From: Tolypeutes matacus
Lineage: Eukaryota > Chordata > Mammalia > Cingulata > Chlamyphoridae
Direction: 5' to 3'
DNA length: 64,000 bases
Assembly (NCBI GenBank): GCA_026826555.1
Contig: JAKSZT010053928.1
Location: 903,317-967,316 of the forward strand
Numbering within the stretch: the first letter of the stretch is position 1; each line of letters opens with the position of its first letter. The notes beneath the pieces are model-generated. The model ran no database searches, had not been told where the DNA came from, and saw only the letters and a list, made by a program, of their open reading frames with translations. Shown here one piece after another: positions 1-11,290 of this stretch. Position numbers and translations under genes: made by a program.

Positions 1-712
1 GACATTCATGGAGCCCCTAAGATGTGTGCTATGCTAGGCAGTGAGCAGATAATTTCACAAATTATCCTGACAAAATAAACTTCCACATTACCTACACAGA
101 AGCAGGTCATTAAATGCACGTTCAAATTATTTCTAGCACTATATCCAATATTAGGTATACTGTTATTTTGCCCTATGTCTGGTGGGCTACTTCATTACCT
201 TCTCTAATTACAAGTAGTTATTATGTGCCAGGAATTGTAAAAACAATAAAAAAAGAGGATTGGGGTTGGGGGATAAACGGCAGTTCCTATGCTCAGGGAG
301 CTCTATCTAGCACACCAATTTAAATGTACTTCTTTGTTAAAATCCAACTAAATTTCTGCTAGCTAAGTGTAATTATTAAGAAACTGGGTTTGAGACTTGC
401 CATTTCGCCTAACTAGAAAATCTACACACCATAGTATGCTAATTTAGTGAGAAGCAATTCTTTGTACAAAGGAAATGTTTAATAAATGGTTTTGATGATC
501 ATATACATTTAGCCACTTCCTCTTCTAAAAACCTGTGTTGGCTTTAATGCCATTAGTTATTAGAAAAATCTGCTGAAGAAATGCCCACAAATTTAATCGT
601 ATATTTAATATAATATTCTTTTTTAATAAAATAAAATGGCCTCTCTGCTCCATGCTGTACCAGGTAAAAATAAACAACTACATTCATCAACCATTTACTA
701 TGTGCTATGAAC
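1..712. other. Intronic sequence, nothing recognised
   Basis: AT-rich sequence with no exon-like open segment flanked by splice sites. It should lie in AGPS intron 8. A short open frame near 114-323 has no recognisable protein features. Confidence 0.5.
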
Positions 713-720
713 CTCTAAGG

Positions 721-953
721 CAGGGGTTCTTAATCTTTTTTGTTCCACAGATCCCTTTGACAGTCAGGTAAAAACCACAGACTCCTTTTCAGAATGTAGT
801 GGCAGATGGTTTTATGACACTCAACATTGGAGGTCAGAGAAAATAAAGATAATAAGTTGATTTTTTTTTTTTTTTCAATTCAAGCTCACAGATCCCCTGA
901 AATCTTTCCACAGAATCCTTAGGGGTTCATGGACCCCTGGTTTAGAACCCCTG
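721..953. mobile_element. hAT-type MITE with TIRs and 8-bp TSD
   Basis: The element begins CAGGGGTTCTTAATC and ends GGTTTAGAACCCCTG, imperfect terminal inverted repeats of about 15 bp. It is flanked by ctctaagg (713-720) and ctctatgg (954-961), an 8-bp target duplication with one mismatch, as expected for hAT transposons. There is no coding capacity in 233 bp. A poly-T tract lies at about 861-876. Confidence 0.8.
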
Positions 954-2267
954 CTCTATGGGAACAGGAACTTTGTCTTACTTCGGTATTGCCATTCAAT
1001 ATTGAAACAATAAATATTTACTGCCTACTATGTACTGAGCTTCGATACAGCATTTAAAAAAGGCAGATCCTAAATTATGGAGCTTATAGAGAGGAACTGA
1101 AATAACAAACATAGTTAAATTACACAGAATTGTTAGAAGTACAATTGAAAAAATAAGAAGTAGAACAGGGACTTCCACTTCCACACAAGCTGGAATAAAA
1201 GGACAGATTTACCCTCCCACTGGAAAAAACAAAAAAACAGAAAAATATAAGGAAAGTTTTCAAACACTGGACATAAGGTAACAAAGAACAGTAATCTCTA
1301 AGAGAAAGCAAACAAAGAGGTAAACATTACAATTGCCAGCTTAGTGCTCTGAAAGAGTTTCCAAGTTGCAACACAGGGAAAGAATCCAGGTGGAACTTGG
1401 TAAATACCAAGAGCTGAAGAGAGGGAGTTAAGAGTTGTGGGAAGCAAATGGTATCTAGAGTTCACAGGAGATAGTACTGAAGAAGAGAGCAGCACAGAGA
1501 GAACCATGGAGATCAGCATAGCATTACCCTTGACGATTCAGCATATGCAAGTGAGAAAAGGATTCAAAGCCAGAGAACACAGAATCCCGAAGGATTAGAG
1601 AACAGCACTCTCACAGGACGGGAAATAGTACCTGTTCCCAGGAGCCAGACTGGAAGAAAAACTCAATTCACAGGGCATTGGGTAGAATAATCAAGAAGAT
1701 TATACCTCAGTAAAGGAGGAAAAATTAGCCTCAGACTGACCACTACACTGGACTTATCTAACAAATCATAAAATAAAGACTCCAATGATCAAACTGTTTC
1801 CAAATAACTGCATCCCAGAAAAAAAAGATAAAAATATTTACAAAAACAGAAAAATGTCCAAGATCACATAAGATAAAATTCATAATTCCAGCATCTAACC
1901 AAAAATTACCAATATAAAGAAGCAGGAAAATGCAACCCAAAGTGTGAAGAATGATCAATATGAGGAGAATTATCAAACCAATCCAGAAACTAACACAGAA
2001 ACTAACACAGATGTCAGAATTGGCTGGCAAGGACATTAAAACAGTTATAACTATATTCATATGTTCAAAAAGGTAAACAGACATAGAGAGGGTATTAAAA
2101 AGAGCCAAATTAAACATCTAGAGTTGAAAACTATGGTGTCTGAGATTTTTAAAAAAATACACTTGATGGGATTAAGAGTAGACGAGACATAGCAAAATAA
2201 ATAGTTAACTTCAAGACACAGCAACAGACACTAAATGCAGAAAGAAAAAAAAAGAAAACAGAAGAGA

Positions 2268-2397
2268 AGGGAAAGGAAAGGGAAAGGGAAGGGAAAGGGA
2301 AAGGGAAAGGGAAAGGGAAAGGGAAAGGGAAAGGGNNNNNNNNNNAAGGGAAAGGGAAAGGGAAAGGGAAAGGGAAAGGGAAAGGGAAAGGGAAGGA
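2268..2397 (+). repeat. (GGGAAA)n hexamer microsatellite
   Basis: Pure purine GGGAAA array on the plus strand inside the old L1, interrupted by ten N bases at 2336-2345. The flanks are also purine-rich. It gives artefactual GK/PF/SL open frames on both strands. Confidence 0.95.
2336..2345. other. Assembly gap (10 N)
   Basis: Ten consecutive N characters in the middle of the hexamer array. The true length of the array is therefore unknown. Confidence 0.98.
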
Positions 2398-2404
2398 AAA
2401 AAGA

Positions 2405-2950
2405 AAATAACAGAAGTGAACTGTGGGATAACTTCAAGCAACCTAATATGTGAGTAAATAGATCACCAAAACGTTGGGGGTTAGAGAAGAGGATATTTGA
2501 AGATATAGACTAAATCTTGCCAAATTTTATGAAAACTATAAACCCACAAATCAGTGATGCTCAACAAACCCCAAGCACAAGAAACTGCAGAGAACTACTC
2601 TAAGGCCAATCATAACCAAATCGTTCAATCAAGAAATGAGAAGAAAATCTTAAAAGCAGAGAAAAAAAGATACATTATATACACAGGTACAAAGATAAGG
2701 ATAACACCATATTTTTCATCAGAAACATTGCAAGTGAGAAAACAGTAAAGCATAATCTTTAAATTACTTAAAGAAGCACTGCCACTCTACAATTTATGCA
2801 TAGTAAAAATAGCTTTAAAAAAACAAAAGTAAAATCAAGACTTTCACAGAAAAACAAAGGTAAAAACAATTAATCACTAGCAGACCCACAGTAAAAGACA
2901 TGTTAAAAGAAGTCCTTCAGGTTTCAGGCAGAAGAGAAGTAACATCAGCT
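2405..2950 (+). pseudogene. L1 ORF1 relic (old L1)
   Basis: The stretch follows the ORF1 order of old mammalian L1: an ELWDNFKQPN segment, then NKPQAQETAENYSKANHNQI, then a KILKAEKK segment. After that comes the C-terminal region ending in 'aaagacatgttaaaagaagt' and a 'cttcaggtttcaggcagaag' tail. It is shattered by frameshifts and has no intact product. Confidence 0.65.
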
Positions 2951-4714
2951 GATATTAAGAGCACTAGAAATGGTAACTACATAGGTATATAGAAGATGTT
3001 TTCTTAGTATTTAAATGTTTTAAAAATATAACTGTTTCAACAAAAATAATATGAATATATTTTAATGTTTGTAACATAGGTAAAAGTAAAATGTATGAAA
3101 ATAGCACAACGGAAGTGAGGAGTGAAATAAAAGTAAATTACAATAATCTTCTTACACTAAATGTGACTGTTACAATACGACTTTAAGTTGGATTGTAATA
3201 GTGAAAGAAGTATATTATAAGCCCTAAAACAACCCCTAAAATAACAAAACAGAGTTATAATAAAGAAACAAAGGAGAGAAAATGGTAAGATAAAAAAAAA
3301 AAAAAAATTCAATCCCAAAAGGGTAGTAACAGAGGAAAAGAACAACAACAAAAATACTGATGGGAAATATAGAAAACAAATGGCAAGATGGCAGACAAAT
3401 TGAACCACATCAATAAACTGCAATGGAGAAAATGGCCTGAACACCCAAATTAAAAGGTAGAGATTATCAGGTTAGATAAAAAATGAAGACCCAATTATAT
3501 GTTGCCTACAAGAAAGGCACTTTAATGATAAAGATGCAAAATGATAAAAAATTAAAAATGGAAAAATATATACCATGCTAATTCTAACAAAAAGAAAAGT
3601 GAAATGGGTGTTTTAATATCAGGCAAAGTAGATTTCAGAACAAAGAATATTATCAGTAATAAATATCATCAATTTATGATGACAGAGGGGTCTTTCAATC
3701 AACAGGACATAACAATCCCAAGCATTCATTCCCCTAATAACAGAGCTTTAAAATACATGAAGCAAAAATTTATAAAACTACAAGAAGAAATAGGCAGATT
3801 TTACTATTCTTCTCTAAAAAATTAATAGAACAAGTAGGCAGAAGATAAAAAACAGAGGAAACTTGAACAGCCCTATAAATAAACTTGACTTAATGGACAT
3901 TTAGAGACTATTCCACCCAACAGCAGAAGACAAATTCTTTTCAAGTGCACATGGAACATTTACAATATAAGACCATATTCTGGGTCATAAAACAAGTATC
4001 AATAAATTTTAGAGGATATAAGTCATACAAAGTATGTTTTCTGAACACAAATGAAACTAAAAGAATCAATAACAGAAAAATCTCTGTAAAAATTCCCCAA
4101 TATTTGGAAATGAATTAACATACTTCTAAAGAAAGAAAAAATCAAAAAGGCAAATAGAAAATATTTTAAATGAATGGAAATAAAAAGACAACATATCAAA
4201 ATTTGTGGGATATGGCTAAAACATTAGTTAGGGAAAATTTTTATAGCACTTCTCTTAGAATAGAAGAAAGGCCTCAAATCAACTAACCTAACCATCCACA
4301 ATAGAAAAAAGGATTGGACAAAATCCAACATCAATTCTTGATTAAAAAAAAAAAACCTCTCTGCAAATTAAGAAAAGAAAGAAAATTCCTCAAATGATAA
4401 AAGACAACTACAAGAAACCTAGAGCTAACAGCAAACTTAATGACAAAGAACTATCTCTCTCCCAAGACAAGGATGTCAACTCTCACCAATTATTTTTAAT
4501 ATTGCATTAGAGGTTCTGGCCAGCATGATCATGTAAGAAAAAATAAATAAATACAAAGCATCCATATTGGAAAGGAAGAAGTAAAATTGTATTCATTCAA
4601 AAATGACATGATTTCCTATATAGAAAATGTGATGAAATCTACAAAAAAAACTTTAGAACTAATAACGGAGTTTAACAAGGTTGAATAAGATCAACATTCA
4701 AAAATCCATTGTAT

Positions 4715-5575
4715 GCCTTATCAGTGGGCTATATTTTGGAATCTGTTCTCCTGAGAGTGACAGAGTTGGACTCAAAATTAAGTCCCCCGTGCACATGGTC
4801 CATCAGTCCCTTCTATTCAAACCTATATGTGGTGCTGGGGGGGGTTGTAGGTTTACTTCCAGAGACTGGAGCCTTTGACCTGCCCATGTGCCAACTGTGC
4901 CTGGAATCTCGGTGGAGCTGCAACTCCTACTCTACAGGTCAATGGACTTACCCAAGACACCTGGCAAGGAGTCTTGATGATGGACAAGAGCCATCCCAGA
5001 GAATGGAGAGAGTCTGCAGCTGCAGGCAGGATAATCCCATCCATCTTATCCATGGGATATAAGCCTCCTCTCACTTGGAGATGGAGTGGATATCACCATC
5101 CTAGACTCCTCAGGATTGGGGGAAGAGCTATGGACTAGAATGAACTTACTGGTATTCTGTTGTAGACATATTGTGATTCAAGCAATGGAAAAAATTACAA
5201 CATTGATGTGGAGCCAGTGGCCACTGGATGCTTTTGGGGCAGGGAGAGGGAAAAGCAGTTGTAATACAGGGGCTTTTTCGGGACTTGGGAATTATCCTGA
5301 ATGATATTACAATGACAGATATAGGCCATTTTACATCAGCATATAACATGCAAAACTGTGTGGGAGAGAGTGTGGTCTACAATGTGAACTATGGTCCACG
5401 CTTAATGGCAAAGCCCCAGGATGTGTATATCCATTGCAAGTGATGTACCACACTAAAGAAAGATGTTTATGTGGGAGGTTGTGGGAGGTGTGGGAGGTGT
5501 GGAACATGGGAATCCCTGTAATTTTTGTGTAACATTTATGTAATTTAAGTATCTTTTAAAATATTAAAAAAAAAA
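4715..5575 (+). mobile_element. Poly(A) retroposon R1 (unclassified family)
   Basis: 5'-truncated copy of a repeat seen five times in this window. It ends in a characteristic tail (tgtaccacact, atgggaatccc, tgtaacatttatgtaat) and an A-run at 5565-5575. It inserted into the old L1: aaaaatccattgtat occurs at 4700-4714 and again at 5796-5810. The right-hand duplication lies 220 bp beyond the A-run, so the insertion also carries extra 3' sequence. No conserved coding frame is shared with the other copies. Confidence 0.75.
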
Positions 5576-5795
5576 GAACCGTAAAAAACATCTTTTCCTA
5601 TGATGTCACTTTGACACCTTTATTTGAAATAGCATAGGGGGCGGATATGGCTCAACTGGTTGGGCGTCCGTCTCCCATGTGGAGGGACCTGGGTTCGATC
5701 CCCAGGACCTCCCGGTAAAATTAAAAAAAAAAAAAAAAAAAAGAAATAGCATAAAGAAAATGATATAAAATATATAAATAACATAAACCTTCAAA
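5576..5795 (+). other. Probable 3'-transduced flank of R1
   Basis: Non-repeat sequence between the internal A-run of R1 and the right target-site duplication, ending in a second A-run (5793-5800). Its position inside the duplication implies that it was copied together with R1. A SINE has since inserted in it. Confidence 0.5.
5637..5742 (+). mobile_element. DAS-type tRNA-derived SINE
   Basis: It begins ggggcggatatggctcaact and contains an A-box-like tggctcaactgg and a B box ggttcgatcc, then cctcccggtaaaa and an A-tail. It is flanked by an 11-bp duplication gaaatagcata (5626-5636 and 5743-5753). Confidence 0.9.
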
Positions 5796-6070
5796 AAAAA
5801 TCCATTGTATTTCTATATACTAATTAAGAACAAACTAAAATTGAAAAAAATTTTAAACCATTTACATCACACCAAAACATACATAACACTTTGGGACAAA
5901 TCTAAGAAAAAATATGAAAGATCTGTACATTGAAAACCACAAAACAGAGCTAAAGAAATTATAGAAGACTATAATGGTATAGATATACAGTATTTTCAGG
6001 TCAGAAAAATCAATATTGTTAACATGTCAAGTAACCCCAAATCAATTTATAGATGCAATGCAATCCCAAT
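5796..6070 (+). mobile_element. Old L1, continuation
   Basis: Picks up the old L1 ORF2 exactly where it was broken at 4714 (tccattgtatttctatatac), then runs to a join with a younger truncated L1 near 6071. Confidence 0.65.
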
Positions 6071-6073
6071 CCT

Positions 6074-6415
6074 AACAGAACTACTCCAAGACACATACTA
6101 ATCAGACTGTCCAGTGCCAAAGATAAAGAGAAAATCCTGAAAGCAGTAAGACAAAAGCGATCCATCACATCAATGGGATGCCTGATAAGATGCAATGCTG
6201 ATTTCTCAGCAGAAAACATGGAGGCAAGAAGGCAGTGGTGTGACATATTTAAGGTACTGAAAGAGAAAAACTGCCAGCCAAAAATTCTGTATCCACCAAG
6301 ATTGTCCTTCAAAAATGAGGGAGAGATGAAAATATTCACAGATAAACAAACTGAGAGAATTCATCAACAAGAGGCCTTCCTTATAAGAAATACCAAAGGG
6401 AGTTCTGCAGGCTGA
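6074..6415 (+). pseudogene. L1-D ORF1 C-terminal fragment
   Basis: Open segment whose translation contains FSAENMEARRQWCDIFKVLK, NCQPKILYPPRLSFKNEGEM and FTDKQTERIHQQ. This is the RNA-binding and C-terminal domain of L1 ORF1p. The coiled-coil N-terminus is absent because of 5' truncation. Confidence 0.85.
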
Positions 6416-6566
6416 AAGGAAAATACCAGAGAGAGGTTTGGAGAACAGTGTTGAAATGAAGATTGTTAGGAAGGGGTAACTAAAAGGGTTTCAAAAAAGG
6501 GACAAAAATAAGATGTGACATATAAAAGCCTAAGGATAAAATGGTTGAAGTATTGCCTTTACAGTA

Positions 6567-8620
6567 ATGACACTGAGTGTTAATGGATTAAACTCCCCAA
6601 TTAAGAGAAACAGATCAGCAGAATGGATTAAAAAAAAAAAAAAAGATCTATCTATTTGCTGCCTATAAGAGACTCACCTGAGACCCAAGAACACAAATAG
6701 GTTGAAAGTGAAAGGTTGGAAAATTATATTCCATGGAAATAGTAACCAAAAAAGAGCTAGGTTATCTATACCAATAACAGACAAAATTGACTTTAAATGT
6801 AAAACTGTTGTAAGAGACAAAGAAGGACACTATATATTAATAAAAGGGGCTATCTACCAAGAAAAAAGAACAATCATAAATATTTATGCACCTTAGCAAG
6901 AGAAGGAATAATTAATAGTTTAAAAGGTGACCTCACAAGCCAAAGCCCATTCTCTCTGCCTAGAGGAGCCTGCACCAAATCTTGGTGCATTTTTCCATCC
7001 TTCTCTCTCATTTCTCAGCAAGCTCTGTTCTTTTCCCCATTTCCCAATAAATTCTTTCTACTGGCCTAAAAAAAAAATTATGCACCTAACTACAGTGCCC
7101 CAAAATACATAAGACAAACACTGGGAAATCTGAGGGGAGAAACAGATTCCTTTACAATATTAGTGGGAGACTTCAATACACCACTCTCAGCAACAGATGA
7201 ACATCTGGGCAGAGGATCAATAAGGAAACAGAGATCTTGAATAATACGACAAATGAACTAGACCTAACAGACATCTATCAAGTACTGCACCCCGAAACAG
7301 CAGGTTATACATTCATTTCAAGTGTTCATGGATCCTTCTCCAGGCCAGACCATATGTCGGGTCACAAGACAAGACTCAATAAATTTAAAATGAATGAAAT
7401 TATAAAGAACACTTTCTCTGATCATAACAGAATGAAGCTGGAAATCGATAATGGATGGAAAAAGACAAAATTCATAAATATATAGAGACTAAACAACATA
7501 CTCTTAAATAATCAGTGGGTCAAAGAAGAAATTGCAAAAGAAATCAGTAACATCACAGGTAACAACATACTCAATAGTGAGACTGAAAGCTTTCCCTCTA
7601 AAATTCAGAACAAGACAAGGATGCCCATTGTGATCACTCTTATTCAACATTGTGTTAGAATTTCTTGCTAGAACAGTTAGGCAAGAAAAAGAAATAAAAG
7701 GTATCCATATTTGAAAGGAAGAAGTAAAACCTATATTTTTTGCAGATAACATGATCCTATGTATAGAAAGTCCCTAAAAATCTAAAACAAAGCTACTAGA
7801 ACTAATAAACACATTCGGCAAAGTTGCAGGATATAAGATCAACACACAAAAATCAGTAGTGCATCTATGCAAAAGGAATGAGTAACATGAGGAAGAAATC
7901 AAGAAAAAAATTTCCATTTACAAAGCAACTAAAAGAATCACATATCTAGGAATAAATTTAACTAAGGATATAAAAGACTTGTACACAGAAAACTATACAA
8001 CATTGCTAAAAGAAATCAAAGACCTAATATTCCATGTTCATGGACTGAAAGGCTAAATATCATTAAGATGTCAATTCTACCCAAACTGATTTACAGAGTC
8101 AACACAATCCCAATAATTTCTTCAGCCTTTTTTTGCAGAAAGGAAAAAGGCAATTATCAAATTTATTTGGAAGGGTAAGGGGCCACAAATAGCCAAAAAC
8201 ATCTTGAAAAAGAAGAACAAAGCTGGAGGACGCACACTACCTGACTTTAAAGTGTATTACAAAGCTACAGTGGTCAGAACAGCATGGTACTGGCACAAAG
8301 GCAGACATACTGACCAATGGAATTGAATTGAGAGTTCAGAAATAGACCTGCACATCTATGGTCAACTGATATTTCACAAGGCTGCCACTATTAAAAAAAA
8401 TAGAAAACTTCAAGTTTTGTAGAGGATGTGGAAAAACAGAACACTTATTCACTGCTGCTGGGATTGTAGAACGGTGTAGACACTGTGGAACACAGTTTGG
8501 CAATTTCTCAGGGAGCTAAATATAAATTCTCGTTTGATTCAGCAATCCCAACTACTAAGCATATATAAAAAAGAACAGAAAGCAGGGACACAAACAGATA
8601 TATGCACACCAATGTTTATA
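6567..8620 (+). pseudogene. L1-D ORF2 remnant
   Basis: Begins at the conserved ORF2 start region (atgacactgagtgttaatgg). Endonuclease pieces are visible (NNTTNELDLTDIYQVLHPET, AGYTFISSVHGSFSRPDHM). After a deletion come reverse-transcriptase C-terminal and tail pieces. The YADD-equivalent site reads with a changed codon in tttgcagataacatgatcct (Asn for the second catalytic Asp). Not functional. Confidence 0.8.
6894..7077 (+). mobile_element. 184-bp retroposed poly(A) sequence
   Basis: Insertion within L1-D flanked by the 10-bp duplication ttatgcacct (6884-6893 and 7078-7087). It contains AATAAA at 7046-7051, followed 17 nt later by an A-run. This is the structure of a reverse-transcribed polyadenylated RNA end. 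I do not recognise the source; a retroviral LTR R region or an mRNA 3' end would fit. Confidence 0.7.
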
Positions 8621-9429
8621 GTGGCATTATTCACTATTGCCAAAAGATGGAAACAGCCCAAGTGTCCATCAATGGTTGAATGGATACACAAAATGTGACT
8701 ACGATGGAATATTATTCAACTCTAAGAAAGGAATGAAGTATTGACACATGCGACAACATGGATGAACCTCGAGGATATTATGTTGGGTGAAATAAGCCAG
8801 ACACAAAAGGACAAATATTGAATGATCTCACTAAACTGAGCTAATTATAATAAGCAAACTCATAGAGGTAGAATCTAGAAAACAGGTTATCAGGAGATAG
8901 AATGGGGGTAGAGAATGGGGAGCTGCTGCCTAATCTGTGCAGAATTTATAATTAGGTTGTACAATTGTAATGGTTTAGAAATGGAGAGAGGTGATGGCAG
9001 CAATTAACAGTGCTGAAGCATGTGTGTGAATGTGGCTAAAAGGGGGAAGTTTTGGGTTGTATATGTTACTAGAAAGAAAGCTAGAAGATAAAATATGGGA
9101 TTGTATAACACAGTGTATCCTGTGTTGGATGAGGATTGTGGTTAATAATACAAATATTAGAATGTTCTTTCAGGATCTAAAGCAAAAGTATATCACTAGT
9201 ACAAGGTGTTACTAATAGGGTGGTATATGGGGAAAATATGCACCTAAAGCAAAATATGGACTATAGTTAACAGTAACATTTAAACATTCTTGCATCAATT
9301 GTAATAAAGCTACCACACCAATGTTAAGTGTCAACAATAGGGGGGTTATGGGAATGTTGCATTTTTTCATTTTTAGAAAAATGTTATATGTCACAGAAAC
9401 AACCAAATTTCCTTTTAAGTTATACTGTT

Positions 9430-11035
9430 TTACTCTGAGGCTTCTCTGAAAGTACACACAGCCAGCTGCTGGTAAAAGTTTTATCTTCAGGGGGAAAAAA
9501 ACGAAGAACTTTATACGAGAAGCGAGGCAAGTACATAAATTATGTACTACCTGTCAATCAACATAACCCTGGTTCAAAAGGTAAAGGTGGGACATGGTCA
9601 GGTGTCTCAACAGACAGGGCCCTTCAAACATCTTGAATGTTATATAGCTACATACTTCTACAAGATATAAATGTGTCCTTGTTGTCATATATGTTTTCTG
9701 GATAGAGGCCCTCACAGTAGCTTCCCTGCTGGGGAAGTCCTACTACTTTCTCAAATAAGATGGCCAAAAGCTCTGAATATATAACTCTGCCTAATAGAGG
9801 AAAACAGGCTAATAAGCCAAGCCCTCGATCTTAATGCTCGTACTTATGAACCTTATTCATATAGTAATGAAAGTAAGCCTGATTATAAATAATGCCTAAG
9901 AGTTGTCTCCTGAAAACCTCTTTGCTACTCAAATGTGGCCTCTCTCTAAGCCAAACTCTGCAAATAAATGCATTACGCTCCCCCCGATATGGGATATGAC
10001 GCTCCGGGATAGGCCTCCCTGACGCTGAGGGGAAAGTTATTACGAAGCATTAATCAGCGATGCATTTGGAAAAAGACCTCAATCAAAAGTAGGAAATATT
10101 AAATAAAATAAATAACAAACTTTTGATGGCTAAGAAATTTCAAAGTGAGTCATTCCAGACGTTATGCTCATACAGGTCTCAGCCAGACTTCATAAATTAC
10201 CACAGTAAACAAAGCCTCAAACAAAAATGCCCCTGAGGGCTCTAGGGATGTCCAGACACCATAGGCAAGCTACGCGGCTACATGAAATCAATACCCCCTT
10301 TTTAAACGAAAAGCTATTTACCCAATGTAACATAGTTGTACTTACTTGTAGGTCCCCTAATCATGATTCTTCTACTTCTTTTATTTGAAATTATAATTTT
10401 CAATTTACTTGTTAAGTATATTTCTCAGCAACTTAAAGCCTTTGGATTGATCCTATACTGGTTGAGCCCTAAAACCTAGCATATATGCAGCCAACTCCTA
10501 TACTACTCTCCAAGTCTTTGGGTATTCCCTGGACAACTAATAAAAACATGAAGATGGACCAGCCCCATCCCAAAAGCAAGGAGTGTCTTCAACTGCCAGT
10601 AAAACTATTCCATTCCTTTGCCCTATATCTACGTCCCTTCTCAGCCTGAAGCAGTCAGAGTGGACTTCGTCCCAAACTCCTCAAGATTGAGGAATGAACA
10701 AAAATAAGGGGAGATGGGGTAGAATCACTGACTAAAGCAGATTTATTATTATTGTACTTATCATGTATTATATGAGTAATCTGTAACATTGATATAAAAA
10801 ATAATTTTTAATTTTAAAAAATCCATGAAACTACATGCACAACAAAACCAATGAACCCTAAATTAAACAATAGATTATATTTAACTGTACAATTATAAAA
10901 TGTGCTTTCATCAATTGTAACAAATGTTCCACACCAATGCAAGGTGTTAATAATAGGGTGGTATCTGGGAATCCTGTGTTTTATGCATGGTTGCTCTACA
11001 AACACAGAAATTCTCTAATAAAATATATACATAAA
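9430..11035 (+). mobile_element. Poly(A) retroposon R2
   Basis: Longest plus-strand copy of the R family. Homology to R3 is visible in the middle (aagacctcaatcaaaag, gagggctctagggatgtcca, tcatacaggtctcagccaga). The tail is acaaatgttccacaccaatg to the 'ctctaataaaatatatac' end. Many stops in all frames and no protein domain. The 5' border with L1-D is uncertain. Confidence 0.6.
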
Positions 11036-11290
11036 ACTTTGGCAAATCTGGATTAAGCAAAGGTGTCTAGATATGACTGCAAAGGCATGATCCATGACAT
11101 AAAAAGTTAATTCGTTGGATTTCATCAATATTAAAAATATCTGCTCTTCAAAAGACACTGTTGAGAATAAAAAGATAAGCAATAGACTAGAAGAAAAGAT
11201 TTGCAAAGTATATCTCTGAAAAAGGGATTGTATCTAGAAGATAAAAAGAATTCTCAAAATTCAAAAAACAGACAACCTAATATCTTCTAG
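11036..11290 (+). mobile_element. Old L1 ORF2 C-terminal fragment
   Basis: The translation reads as the late ORF2 region (isoleucine/serine-rich 'SALQKTLLRIKR' type sequence at about 11140-11180, then 'RLEEKICKVYL'). Probably the 3' continuation of the old L1 interrupted at 6070, with a deletion between the two. Confidence 0.5.

Larger units (their letters stand above)
1150..4714 (+). mobile_element. Old L1 (L1M-like), 5' part
   Basis: Degenerate L1 in plus orientation: 5' UTR-like sequence to about 2100, an ORF1 relic around 2400-2950, and ORF2 relics from about 3480. Typical phrases include a YKINxQKS-type remnant just before 4714. The element is broken at 4714 by a later retroposon and resumes at 5796. 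Many stops and indels suggest an old, mammal-wide copy. Confidence 0.7.
6071..9410 (+). mobile_element. L1-D, 5'-truncated and internally deleted L1
   Basis: Starts inside ORF1 and continues through ORF2 to a 3' UTR ending around 9410. Compared with L1-E and L1-C it lacks a large part of ORF2 at about 7552: the endonuclease region is joined to sequence near the reverse-transcriptase core. It lacks a second block at about 8385-8395. A 184-bp retroposed insert interrupts it at 6894-7077. The 3' UTR has one copy of the 'ccacaccaatgttaagtgt' motif family. Confidence 0.8.

Noticed and set aside
2211..2453. Open frames of GK, PF or SL dipeptides on both strands
   Set aside because: They are translations of the GGGAAA array and an N gap, not genes.
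5639..5712. Possible tRNA gene (A and B boxes)
   Set aside because: Short A-tailed units with target duplications and no complete cloverleaf; these and the similar copies are SINEs.
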